Source: Cyanobium sp. FACHB-13342 (lineage in GTDB: Bacteria; Cyanobacteriota; Cyanobacteriia; PCC-6307; Cyanobiaceae). Taken from it: a stretch of DNA of 64,000 nt. The notes beneath the pieces were generated by a model. That model searched no databases. It was not told the origin of the DNA and was given only the letters and a program-made list of their open reading frames with translations. Both the position numbers and the translations under genes were made by a program. Where the stretch lies: assembly GCF_014697415.1 (NCBI RefSeq), contig NZ_JACJRT010000015.1, positions 32,892 through 96,891 on the forward strand, given 5' to 3'. Shown piece by piece: positions 27,293-35,737 of this stretch. Position 1 is the stretch's first letter. The number at the start of each line of letters is the position of its first letter.

Positions 27293-28006
27293 ATGCGCAT
27301 CACCCGTGAGGAGATCGTCCGATTGCGCAAGCGCCATCGGGGCTATCTGATCACGCTGGCCACGGAAGTCGCCCTGTTGCTGCTGTTGCCTGTTGCGCAG
27401 GGCTCCATCTGGCTGTTGTCCGGCTCGTTGATCGTGCTGGCATTGGTGTTGATGCTGTTCGTCAGCCGTTATTCCCCCCTGCACCAAACACGCCCGTTGA
27501 TCTATGGCTTGGGTGGCCTTGCCATCGCCCTGGAATTGCTCTGGCACCTGGCCCTCACTGCTCAGCCCGCATTGGGCCGGGCGCTGACCATTCCCCATGT
27601 GATCGTCTGGCTGGTTTTTCTCTCCCTCGCGGTGATTCGCAAGGTCAAAACCTTGAACCGCGAGCCCTTCGTCACCGTGTCGGTGGTAATGGGTGCTGCA
27701 TCGGGTTACATGCTCGTGGGCTTGGCGGGTGGGCTGTTGCTCACCGCCCTCTGGGTGCTCGATCCCTCCGCCTTTGACCTGACGGCGTTGCCGGCCGTCG
27801 GCTCCACGACGGCACTCCCCAATGTGGTGGTGGCACCGGCGTTGATGGCGGCTGCCTTCACCATGCTCACCACTGTTGGCACCACGGTGCTGAAGACCAG
27901 CCATGTGGCCGGCCAGGTGGTGACCACGGTGATCACGGTGGTGGGTCAGCTCTATGTAGCCATCCTGATTGCCTTGATCCTCGGCCGTTTCCGTTGGAGG
28001 GCCTGA
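27293..28006 (+). CDS. K+-channel-like membrane protein with degenerate selectivity filter
   Basis: A 237-residue protein with about six hydrophobic segments, the last two framing a pore-loop-like region. At residues 193-199 it reads TTVGTTV where its downstream neighbour has TTVGYGD, the K+ selectivity filter. The inner helix after the loop is also similar (VGQLYVAILIALILGRF compared with SGPLYLAIVMGLLISRY). The loss of Tyr-Gly-Asp means it is unlikely to conduct K+ alone. The TGATG overlap with the next gene suggests a paired, perhaps hetero-oligomeric, subunit. Confidence 0.7.
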   Translation: MRITREEIVRLRKRHRGYLITLATEVALLLLLPVAQGSIWLLSGSLIVLALVLMLFVSRYSPLHQTRPLIYGLGGLAIALELLWHLALTAQPALGRALTIPHVIVWLVFLSLAVIRKVKTLNREPFVTVSVVMGAASGYMLVGLAGGLLLTALWVLDPSAFDLTALPAVGSTTALPNVVVAPALMAAAFTMLTTVGTTVLKTSHVAGQVVTTVITVVGQLYVAILIALILGRFRWRA

Positions 28007-28797
28007 TGCGCCGTCGTCATCGCTTTTACCGCCATCTCTTTGCGGTCTGCCTGCTGGTGATGGCTTCCATGGCCTTCCCCTATCCCCTGCGCCGCCTGGC
28101 ACTGGCGGGCAATGTGCTGCTGATCCTGCTGCTGGCCTTTGAGCTGGGGCAGCCGGTGCGCCCCCGACAGACCCGTCGCCATTGGAGCGACTCGGTCTAC
28201 CGCTGGACCGGGTTGGCCGGTGTGGCCTTTCAGATCATTTGGATGGTCAGCCCGACCACCTTTGCTGTCGTCGGCTTTCCGGTGATGGTGGTGATCACGG
28301 CCTTCATCTTCTGGAGCCTGAAGCGGCTGTTGCTCTGTCTCGGCCAGGAAGACCGCATCGGCATGGATGTGCTGGCGGGGGCCGTGGCGGGCTACCTGTT
28401 GCTCGGGATCAGCGGCGGGTTGTTGTTTGGTGTGATGGAAACGCTGGCGCCGGGCAGCTTTGTGAGCCATACCGATGGTGCTCGGGCCTTGCTGCTGCGT
28501 GGGCTCCCCATCAACGCGGCCGGGCTCCAGGTGTGGAGCCTCGATTTCACCCGGATCCAGTATTTCGCCCTGGTGAGTCTCACCACGGTGGGCTACGGAG
28601 ACATTGTGCCGGCCACGCCTCCTGCCGAGATGGCGAGTGTGGCGTTAAGCATCAGTGGCCCCCTGTATCTGGCGATCGTGATGGGCCTGTTGATCAGTCG
28701 CTACACCTTGCAAAGCGAGGCGGAGGAGGTCAGGGGGCGCCCAGTGGATGTTCCAGCCCCACATCCACCTTCAGGTGCTGATTCGGACGACCGGTGA
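28006..28797 (+). CDS. potassium channel-family protein (intact TVGYGD filter)
   Basis: A 263-residue protein with about six membrane segments and a C-terminal ion-channel module. The filter TTVGYGD is at residues 193-199, followed by an inner helix and a short acidic/proline-rich cytoplasmic tail without an RCK domain. It would form a K+-selective pore. The ATG overlaps the stop of the filterless paralogue. Its last 68 bases overlap the convergent NDH-2 gene. Confidence 0.85.
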   Translation: MRRRHRFYRHLFAVCLLVMASMAFPYPLRRLALAGNVLLILLLAFELGQPVRPRQTRRHWSDSVYRWTGLAGVAFQIIWMVSPTTFAVVGFPVMVVITAFIFWSLKRLLLCLGQEDRIGMDVLAGAVAGYLLLGISGGLLFGVMETLAPGSFVSHTDGARALLLRGLPINAAGLQVWSLDFTRIQYFALVSLTTVGYGDIVPATPPAEMASVALSISGPLYLAIVMGLLISRYTLQSEAEEVRGRPVDVPAPHPPSGADSDDR

Positions 28798-30100
28798 TCA
28801 GCAGGGAAGCCCGTTGCCGGGTGGCGATGGCCCATAGCCATTTGGTGAGCAGGCTCAGGCGATTTTCATTGGCGGGCATGAACATCAGGTGTGCCAGGCC
28901 CCAGAGGATCCAGCCCGGCAGGCCAGTCACCTTCAGGCCGCGCAGATCGGCCACCGCATGCAACCGACCCAGCACCGCCATGGTGCCGAAATCGGTGAAC
29001 TGGAAGGCCTTGTGCTGGCGTCCTTGGATTTGGGCCACGATGTCGGCGGCCACCCAGCCCCCCATCTGCACGGCGGGCCCGGCCATGCCCGGCAGGGGTT
29101 TGCCATCGCTGGTGTGGCTGTAGGAGCAGAGATCTCCGATCACCCGGATCTCCCCATGGCCCGGTATGGAAAAGTCCGGCTCCACCACCACCCGTCCGCC
29201 CCGGTCCACCGTGCAACCGCTGGCGTCCGCCAGCACCTGGCCCAGATGGGAGGCCCGCACGCCGGCGGTCCAGCAGATGGTGGCGGCCTCCAGGGTGCGG
29301 GCACCCGCGGCGGTGTTCACCACCACCTTGCCCTCCTCAATCGTCTGCACCCGTCCGCCCAGCAGCAGCTCCACCCCCACCGATTCCAGGTAGGTGCCAG
29401 CGGCGGCTGAGAGGCTCGGGTCCATGGCCCGCAGCACCCGATCGCCGGGGTCAATGAGGGTCACCTTGCACTGGTTCGGATCGAGTTGCTTGAAGTCGCG
29501 GGCCAGGGCATGGGCCATCAGGTCCATGAGCGAGCCGGAGAGTTCGCAGCCTGAGGGCCCGCCCCCCACCACCACCACCGACTGCAGAACGGCCCGGCGC
29601 GCGGGATCGGGGGTCTGCTCGGCCTCCTCCAGGGCGATCAGCACCCGCCGGCGGATCTCATCGGCGTGCTCGAGGATCTTCATCGGTGGCGCCGCCTCAC
29701 GCCACTCGTCATGGCCGAAGTAACTGCTGCCGGAGCCGGCGGCCAGGATCAGGTGGTCGTAGGCGAACTGGCGGTCGTTGAACACGATCTGCCTCGCCTG
29801 GGCGTCGATCTCGGTGACTTCGCCCAGCAGCACTTGCACGTTGGGGGCCTGGCCCACCATCTGGCGCAGGGGCGTGGCCACGTCAGCCTCCGGAACCAGC
29901 CCGGTGGCCACTTGGTAGAGCAGCGGCTGGAACAGGTTGAAGTTGCGCTTGTCGATCAGCGTTACCCGCACGGGCTGGTTGATCAGGGCGTGGCAGGCCT
30001 GCAGACCTGCGAAACCTCCCCCCACGATCACCACATGGGGGAGCGGTTTGAGGCTCTTGTCGGGGGGGTCGAGCTCCAGGAAGAAGCGTTCGCGGGCCAT
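28730..30100 (-). CDS. type II NADH dehydrogenase-like FAD oxidoreductase
   Basis: A 456-residue flavoprotein of the NDH-2 family that would pass electrons from NAD(P)H to quinone without pumping protons. Two dinucleotide folds are visible: VIVGGGFAGLQACHAL near residue 25 for FAD and VVVVGGGPSGCELSGSL near 180 for NAD(P)H. The FNLFQPLLYQVATG motif and the C-terminal amphipathic/hydrophobic region (LAHLMFMPANENRLSLLTKWLWAIAT) for membrane attachment are typical. Cyanobacteria carry several such Ndb proteins. It could feed the same plastoquinone pool as the ARTO oxidase. Confidence 0.92.
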   Translation of the reverse strand: MARERFFLELDPPDKSLKPLPHVVIVGGGFAGLQACHALINQPVRVTLIDKRNFNLFQPLLYQVATGLVPEADVATPLRQMVGQAPNVQVLLGEVTEIDAQARQIVFNDRQFAYDHLILAAGSGSSYFGHDEWREAAPPMKILEHADEIRRRVLIALEEAEQTPDPARRAVLQSVVVVGGGPSGCELSGSLMDLMAHALARDFKQLDPNQCKVTLIDPGDRVLRAMDPSLSAAAGTYLESVGVELLLGGRVQTIEEGKVVVNTAAGARTLEAATICWTAGVRASHLGQVLADASGCTVDRGGRVVVEPDFSIPGHGEIRVIGDLCSYSHTSDGKPLPGMAGPAVQMGGWVAADIVAQIQGRQHKAFQFTDFGTMAVLGRLHAVADLRGLKVTGLPGWILWGLAHLMFMPANENRLSLLTKWLWAIATRQRASLLITGRPNQHLKVDVGLEHPLGAP

Positions 30101-30181
30101 CGTTCCCAGATCGGTCGCTTCAAGGTATCGACCCTGGGCCGGTTTGGCCTGCTAAAGGTGGGCGTGGTTGTTGTCCCTGTC

Positions 30182-30436
30182 ATGTCTGTTGCGTCGATCC
30201 AGGCCTTTGTGGCCCGTGTGGCCGGTGACGCTGCCCTGCGCGACAAGCTCCACGCCGCCGCTGGGGTTGATGACATCGTCGCCATCGCGGCCGACCATGG
30301 CCACACCCTCGATAAGACCGTGCTGCTGCGGGAGCACGCCAGGGTGCTGAGCACCGCCAAGGATCACGAGCTCGCCGGGATCAACAGCTGGGGCGACGCG
30401 CTGATGCATTGCTTCGGCGCCAGCGAGAACGACTGA
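30182..30436 (+). CDS. Nif11-domain small protein, second copy
   Basis: An 84-residue Nif11-type protein: VASIQAFVARVAGDAALRDKL, then the VDDIVAIAADHGHTL segment. As with the copy at 24520 there is no Gly-Gly processing site and no core peptide, so a RiPP precursor role is not supported. It diverges from the NDH-2 gene (81 bases apart) and ends five bases before the convergent MFS gene. Function unknown. Confidence 0.8.
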   Translation: MSVASIQAFVARVAGDAALRDKLHAAAGVDDIVAIAADHGHTLDKTVLLREHARVLSTAKDHELAGINSWGDALMHCFGASEND

Positions 30437-30440
30437 GCCT

Positions 30441-31709
30441 TCAGTTGAGCTTGAAGCCGCGCAACCGCGGCCACAGCGCGACCACTCCGGCCAGTAGGCC
30501 CAAGGCGAGGACCACTTGCACCAGCTGGTAGCCACTGCCGAAGTGGTGGCTGCCGGCCAGCCCGTGGATCGAGTAGCCGGCCGCGGCGAGGCTGAGCGAC
30601 TGGAGGCCTTTGGTGAGGTTGGAGATGGCGTTGACCCGACCCTGCATGTCCCGGTCGCTGCCGGCCTGCAGCAGGGCGTTGTCGACCGAGATGGCCAAGG
30701 TGCTGAAGCCGCCGGCCAGGAAAGCTGAAAGAGAAGCCCAGTGCACCACATTGGAGGCGCTGAGGAGCAGTACGGACACCCCCAGCCCGGCGCTGGAGGC
30801 GGCCAGCAGCAGTCCGGCACGCCAACGATCGACCAGCTCCATGCCCAGGACCGAGCCCACGAAGCTGCCCAATCCCACGGCCGACATCAGGGCTGCATAG
30901 AAACCGTGGCCCGTCTCTCCGCTGAGGTGGCGTTGCACGAAGACGGGCAGCAGTCCCTGGAATGGCATGCCGAACACCATCACCAGGACGAGCACCAGCA
31001 GCAGGGTGCGCAGCTGGGTGCGATCGCGTACGTAGCGCAGGCCTGCCCGCAGGCTGGCGCGAAAGGACTCCTTCGGTGCCGATCGGCAGGTGCTACGTGG
31101 CAGCCAGGGAATGGCGATCAGCAGCGGCACGAAGCTGAACACATCGAAGGCGAAGGCCACCTCCTCATGGCTGCGGGCGGTGGGGCCCAGGCTCAGCAGC
31201 ACCCCGCCGAGGGCTGGGCCGAAGATGTTGGTGGCGCTGGTGGTGAGGCTGTAGAGCTGCTGGGCCAGGGTCACCTCCTCCGGTTCCACCAGATCGGTCA
31301 CCAGGGCCGTACGCGCGGGTGTGTCGAAGGCCGACAGCACCCCGTTGGCCCCGCTCACTAGGGCCAGCAGCCACAGCGGTACCAGACCGCGCAGGGAGGC
31401 GACCAGGACCAACACCGCCATCAGCAGCAGGCCCGACTGGGTGAGGCCGAACAGGCGGCGGCGGTCGATCCGGTCGCTCACCGTGCCGCCCACCAGTTGC
31501 AGGAGCATCTGGGGTAGCCCGTAGGCCAGGGCGAGACTGGCGATACCGGCCGCTCCGTGCTGCTTGACGGTGAGCCAGTTGATCGCCAGCACGAAGGCGC
31601 TGGTGCCGAGGTTGGACACCAGGTTGGCCAGCCAGAAGGCCCGGAACCCGGGGCGATGCAGCAGCCCTGCCATGGTGGCTTTGGCTGGGTTGGGCATGGA
31701 ACGGCTCAT
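30441..31709 (-). CDS. MFS transporter
   Basis: A 422-residue major-facilitator protein with about 12 hydrophobic segments. The loop 2-3 motif is GGTVSDRIDRRRLFG, and a second cytoplasmic loop follows SDLRYVRDRTQLR-like basic residues. It resembles the DHA3/EntS-type exporters. Substrate not recognisable. Its ATG overlaps the TGA of trpF, placing it last in the long minus-strand gene series. Confidence 0.85.
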   Translation of the reverse strand: MSRSMPNPAKATMAGLLHRPGFRAFWLANLVSNLGTSAFVLAINWLTVKQHGAAGIASLALAYGLPQMLLQLVGGTVSDRIDRRRLFGLTQSGLLLMAVLVLVASLRGLVPLWLLALVSGANGVLSAFDTPARTALVTDLVEPEEVTLAQQLYSLTTSATNIFGPALGGVLLSLGPTARSHEEVAFAFDVFSFVPLLIAIPWLPRSTCRSAPKESFRASLRAGLRYVRDRTQLRTLLLVLVLVMVFGMPFQGLLPVFVQRHLSGETGHGFYAALMSAVGLGSFVGSVLGMELVDRWRAGLLLAASSAGLGVSVLLLSASNVVHWASLSAFLAGGFSTLAISVDNALLQAGSDRDMQGRVNAISNLTKGLQSLSLAAAGYSIHGLAGSHHFGSGYQLVQVVLALGLLAGVVALWPRLRGFKLN

Positions 31710-32404
31710 GGTGTCAGCGGCAGCTTCTCCCAGCTGCGGCAGATCTGCACGAAGTCTCTGGCCCTCTGGGAATCCTTGGCGCCGGCCCCATCCTCAACAC
31801 CCGAGTTCACATCCACGGCGGCGGGGCCCACCGTCTCCAGCGCGGCGCGGAGGTTCTCCGGCCGCAGGCCGCCCGCCAGGATCACCGGCTTGCCGATCTG
31901 CTCCACGATGCGGCGGCTGATGCTCCAGTCGTGGGTCTGGCCGGTGCCGCCGATGCGATCGGCCGTGCGGGAATCCAGCAGCAGGGCATCCACCTGCGGC
32001 TCGGCGGCGATGGCTGCGGCGATGGACTGGTCGGCGTCGCCCTGGCCCACATGGATCGCCTGGATCAGCTTCACGCCGGGTAGGGCGCCGCGGAGGGCCT
32101 GCAGCTCCTGGGGTGCGATCCGATCCTGCAGCTGCAGGGTGGTGGCGCCCACCTGCCGGATCAACGCAATGATCGGGGTTGCCTGCTGCAGATGGGTCAC
32201 CATCACGCTGCCAACGAACGGCGGTAGGAGAGCCACCAGCTCCGCCGCTGCTGCCGCCGTCAGCTCGTCTTCGGTGCGGTGGCGCGCGCCGACGATGAAG
32301 CCCAGCGCATCGGCGCCGGCGCTTAGGGCCACAGCCAGATCGCTGCGGCTGCGGATGCCGCAGAGTTTCACCCGCAGGGGAGCCGCCCAGGGACCCCGCT
32401 GCAC
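31706..32404 (-). CDS. trpF: phosphoribosylanthranilate isomerase
   Basis: A 232-residue TIM-barrel enzyme of tryptophan synthesis that isomerises N-(5-phosphoribosyl)anthranilate. Visible: KLCGIRSRSDLAVA with the catalytic Cys, GADALGFIVG, LLDSRT...GGTGQTHDW with the catalytic Asp and phosphate loop, and GGLRPENL...VDVNSGVE at the end. The start is GTG, directly abutting the livF stop; a GTG 11 codons later is also possible. It lies between transport genes rather than in a trp operon. Confidence 0.9.
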   Translation of the reverse strand: MQRGPWAAPLRVKLCGIRSRSDLAVALSAGADALGFIVGARHRTEDELTAAAAAELVALLPPFVGSVMVTHLQQATPIIALIRQVGATTLQLQDRIAPQELQALRGALPGVKLIQAIHVGQGDADQSIAAAIAAEPQVDALLLDSRTADRIGGTGQTHDWSISRRIVEQIGKPVILAGGLRPENLRAALETVGPAAVDVNSGVEDGAGAKDSQRARDFVQICRSWEKLPLTP

Positions 32405-33121
32405 CTAGGTCCCCAGGTAGGCCGCCCGCAGGCTCGGATCCGCCAGTAGTTGGGCGGCCGGCCCCTGCAGGGTCACCTGGCCAGCCTCGAGCACATAGCC
32501 CCGATCGGCGATGGCCAGGGCCGCCTGGGCGTTCTGCTCCACCAGCAGGATCGTGAGGCCATCGCGGTGCAGCTGGGCCAGGGCGGCCATCACCTCACCC
32601 ACCAGCCTGGGGGCCAGCCCCAGGCTGGGCTCATCCAGCATCAGCAGGGTGGGCCGGGCCATCAGGGAGCGGGCAATGGCCAGCATCTGCTGCTCACCGC
32701 CCGAGAGGGAGCCGGCCAGTTGTTGGCGCCGTTCCGCCAGCCTCGGGAACAGGGCGTAGCAGTGGTCCAGGTCGGCGGCGATGTTGGACCGGTCGCGCCG
32801 CAGCCAGGCGCCGAGGGCCAGGTTGTCGGCCACCGACTGGCGGCTGAGCACCCGGCGGCCCTCGGGACAGTGGCTGATCCCCAGCTTCACGGTGCGTTCG
32901 GTGCGGAGCCGGAGGATCGAGCCGCCGTGCCAGAGGATGGCGCCTTCGGAGGCGGGAATCAACCTGGAAATGGCCCGCAGGGTGGTGCTTTTGCCGGCGC
33001 CATTGGCTCCCAGCAGGGTCACCAGCTCGCCGGTCTGCACGGTCAGATCGATGCCATGCAGGGCGGTGATGCTGCCGTAGCGCACCACCAGATGGCGCAG
33101 TTCGAGCAGGGGGCCACTCAT
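32405..33121 (-). CDS. livF: amino acid ABC transporter ATP-binding protein, LivF type
   Basis: A 238-residue ABC ATPase. Walker A is LLGANGAGKST, the signature LSGGEQQML, and Walker B LLMLDEPSLGLAP. It is the smaller of the two ATPases typical of branched-chain/neutral amino acid importers (NatE in cyanobacterial terms). The ATG at 33121 overlaps the livG stop. All components of the transporter lie in order upstream on the minus strand. Confidence 0.92.
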   Translation of the reverse strand: MSGPLLELRHLVVRYGSITALHGIDLTVQTGELVTLLGANGAGKSTTLRAISRLIPASEGAILWHGGSILRLRTERTVKLGISHCPEGRRVLSRQSVADNLALGAWLRRDRSNIAADLDHCYALFPRLAERRQQLAGSLSGGEQQMLAIARSLMARPTLLMLDEPSLGLAPRLVGEVMAALAQLHRDGLTILLVEQNAQAALAIADRGYVLEAGQVTLQGPAAQLLADPSLRAAYLGT

Positions 33122-33882
33122 GGGGTCCCTCCGAGATAGGCCTCGATCACCGCCGGGTCGTGCCGCACCTGGTCTGGGCTGCCGAGGGCGATGCGTTGGC
33201 CGAAGTTCAGCACCGCCAGGCGGTCGCACAGGCCCAGCATCAACGGCACATGGTGCTCAATGATCAGCACCGTCAGGGCGAACTCGTCGCGCACCCGCCG
33301 GATCAGGTTCTTGAGGTCGTCCTTTTCGCTGGGGTTCATGCCGGCGGCCGGCTCGTCGAGCAGCAGCAGCTGGGGACGGCTGGCCAGGGCCCGGGCCATC
33401 TCCAGGCGGCGGCGGTCCCCATAGGAGAGGTTGGCGGCGTTCTGGTGGGCGGCGGTGTCCAGGCCAAACAGGCTGAGCAGCTCGAGGGCCTGCTGCCGCA
33501 GCTGGCTTTCCCGGCGGCGAAAAGTGGGCGTCTGGAGCAGGGCGGCTAGGGGGGGCTGGCGGCCGTGCTGATGCAGACCCACCAGCACGTTGTCGAGGCA
33601 GCTCAGCGAGTTGAACAGGCGCAGGTTCTGGAAGGTGCGGGCGATGCCGAGGCGGGCAATGCGATGGCTGCTGAGGCCATCGATGGCGGCGCCGCGCCAG
33701 CGCACCGAGCCGCTGCTGGCGGCGGTGAGCCCGGACACCACGTTGAACAGCGTGGTCTTGCCCGCCCCATTGGGGCCGAGCAGGCCGAAGATCTCCCCCT
33801 CCTGCACGGCCAGATCAACGGCCTGGAGCGCTTGGAGCCCGCCGAAGCGCACCCCCACATTCTCAACCTGCAGCAAGCTCAT
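33118..33882 (-). CDS. livG: amino acid ABC transporter ATP-binding protein, LivG type
   Basis: A 254-residue ABC ATPase with Walker A LLGPNGAGKTT, a variant signature NLSYGDRRRLEMA (Tyr in place of Gly, usual for LivG) and Walker B LLLLDEPAAGMNP. Paired with LivF to power import through LivH/LivM. Overlaps the livM stop by ATGA. Confidence 0.93.
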   Translation of the reverse strand: MSLLQVENVGVRFGGLQALQAVDLAVQEGEIFGLLGPNGAGKTTLFNVVSGLTAASSGSVRWRGAAIDGLSSHRIARLGIARTFQNLRLFNSLSCLDNVLVGLHQHGRQPPLAALLQTPTFRRRESQLRQQALELLSLFGLDTAAHQNAANLSYGDRRRLEMARALASRPQLLLLDEPAAGMNPSEKDDLKNLIRRVRDEFALTVLIIEHHVPLMLGLCDRLAVLNFGQRIALGSPDQVRHDPAVIEAYLGGTP

Positions 33883-34787
33883 GGCCGTCCCTCCTGCGGT
33901 CTGGGCACAGCGGAGCGCTCCATCCGTCGCCAGAGCGTCTGGAACAGCTGGGGGGTGATCAGGCCCTGGGGAAAGAACAGGGGACCCACCAGAATCACCG
34001 CGCCGAACACGATCAGACGCAGGTCGCCCACCGGGCGAAGCAGTTCGGGCAGTGCCGTCAGCAGCAGGCCTCCGAACACCGGCCCCAGCCAGGTGCGCGA
34101 TCCCCCGAACACCACGAAGGCCAGGGTGGTGATGCTGGCATCGAAGTTGCCGAGCTTGGCGTTCCAGGAGTTGAGGAAGTGGGCCGCCACCACCCCGGTC
34201 ACGCCGGCCACCAGGGCACTCAGCACAAAGGCCAGCAGCTTGGTGTCGGCCGTGTTGATGCCCTGGCTGGCGGCGGCCAGTTCGTCATCGCGGATGGCCG
34301 CCATGGCGCGGCCGGGTCGGGTTTTTTCGAGGCGATCACACAGCCAGCACACCACGGCCAGCAGGATCAGCGTGAGGCCCACGTAGCCCTCCGGGCCTGA
34401 AAAGGGCTGGGGGATGCCGAAGATGCCCAGGGCTCCGCCGGTGAACTCCAGGTTGAGGGTGACCACCCGCAGGATCTCCACCAGGGCGATGGTGGCAATC
34501 GCCAGGTAGATCCCCCGCAGCCGCAGCACCACCCGACCCAGGCCGAGGGCCAGCACCCCCGTGAGCAGGGCCGCCAGGGCCATTTCCAGCAGCACCGAGG
34601 CAATCGGGTAGAAGGCGTCGCCGCTGCCCAGGGCTGGCACCCGGGTGGAGAGCAGGGCGGCCACGGTGCCACCGATGGCGTAAAACCCCGGTGTGGCCAG
34701 GGAGAGCTGGCCGCAGCGCAGGGGCAGATACACCGACAGCCCCAGCAGGGCGCCGAGCAGCATCTGGACCAGGAGACCCGTTTCCAT
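33879..34787 (-). CDS. livM: amino acid ABC transporter permease, LivM type
   Basis: A 302-residue permease with about ten hydrophobic segments and the LivM-type signature GRAMAAIRDDELAAASQGINT in the cytoplasmic loop. A typical SWNAKLGNFDASITTLAFVVFGGSRTWLGPVFG segment follows in two parts. It forms the heterodimeric channel with LivH, whose gene ends six bases upstream of this start. Confidence 0.92.
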   Translation of the reverse strand: METGLLVQMLLGALLGLSVYLPLRCGQLSLATPGFYAIGGTVAALLSTRVPALGSGDAFYPIASVLLEMALAALLTGVLALGLGRVVLRLRGIYLAIATIALVEILRVVTLNLEFTGGALGIFGIPQPFSGPEGYVGLTLILLAVVCWLCDRLEKTRPGRAMAAIRDDELAAASQGINTADTKLLAFVLSALVAGVTGVVAAHFLNSWNAKLGNFDASITTLAFVVFGGSRTWLGPVFGGLLLTALPELLRPVGDLRLIVFGAVILVGPLFFPQGLITPQLFQTLWRRMERSAVPRPQEGRP

Positions 34788-34793
34788 GGATGG

Positions 34794-35726
34794 CTACACC
34801 TTTTCCGCCAGGGGCCGGCCCAACAGACCCTGGGGCCGGATCAGCAGCATCAGAAACAGAAAACCGAACGCCACAGCGTCCTTGTAGCCCGAGAGATCGG
34901 CAGGCACGCAGGCCTCGGCCAGACCGATGATCAGCCCCCCCAGCACCGCGCCGGGCACGCTGCCCAGCCCCCCCAGCACCAGCACCCCCAGGCCCTTGAG
35001 CCCGTAGCCGATGCCGAAATAGGGGCCGGCGATGCTCACGCTCAACCCCACCAGGCCCCCGGCCACCCCGGCCAGGAAACCACTGATCCCAAAGGCGATC
35101 TGGATCATGCGGCCGCTGTTGATCCCCAGCAGCTGGGCGGTCACCGGGTCTTCGGACACGGCCTGCAGGGCCTTGCCGCTGCGGCTGCCATCAATCCAGA
35201 TCGAGAGGGCGACGAGCAACAGGCCGGCGATGGCCAGCAGCAGCACCTGAACGGTGCGCACCTTGGCGCCGGCGATGCTGATCGCCACCGGCAGCGCCTC
35301 CAGCGTTCCAACCGGGATCGAATAACTCTCGGCGCCCACCAGCAACTGGATCAGGTTCACCAGGATCACCCCGGCTCCAAGGCTGGTGATCAGGGCCAGC
35401 AGGGGGTCAGAGCCCCGTTCGCGCAGCGGGCGGAAGGCGATGCGTTCGAGCCCCAGCGCCACCGCTGCCGCCCCCACTCCGGCCAGGGGCAGCGCCAGCC
35501 AGAAGGGCAGGCTGAAGGGCAGCTGCTGACCGGCCATCAATCCATTGGCCCCCACCGTGCCTCCGATCAGGAAATAGGTGAAGTAGGCCCCCAGGGTGAA
35601 GATGGCGCCATGGGCGAAGTTGATCACGCCCAGCACCGAAAACACCAGGGTGTACCCCAGGGCAAACAGGGCATAGACCGCCCCCACCGAGAGACCGTTG
35701 AACAACAGCTGCAGCAGGCCTTCCAT
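34794..35726 (-). CDS. livH: amino acid ABC transporter permease, LivH type
   Basis: A 310-residue permease with about eight hydrophobic segments. Family features: the N-terminal NGLSVGAVYALFALGYTLVF, INFAHG and the cytoplasmic GKALQAVSEDPVTAQLLGI. Partner of LivM. Lies 11 bases after the first binding-protein gene. Confidence 0.93.
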   Translation of the reverse strand: MEGLLQLLFNGLSVGAVYALFALGYTLVFSVLGVINFAHGAIFTLGAYFTYFLIGGTVGANGLMAGQQLPFSLPFWLALPLAGVGAAAVALGLERIAFRPLRERGSDPLLALITSLGAGVILVNLIQLLVGAESYSIPVGTLEALPVAISIAGAKVRTVQVLLLAIAGLLLVALSIWIDGSRSGKALQAVSEDPVTAQLLGINSGRMIQIAFGISGFLAGVAGGLVGLSVSIAGPYFGIGYGLKGLGVLVLGGLGSVPGAVLGGLIIGLAEACVPADLSGYKDAVAFGFLFLMLLIRPQGLLGRPLAEKV

Positions 35727-35737
35727 GCGCTGGGGGG

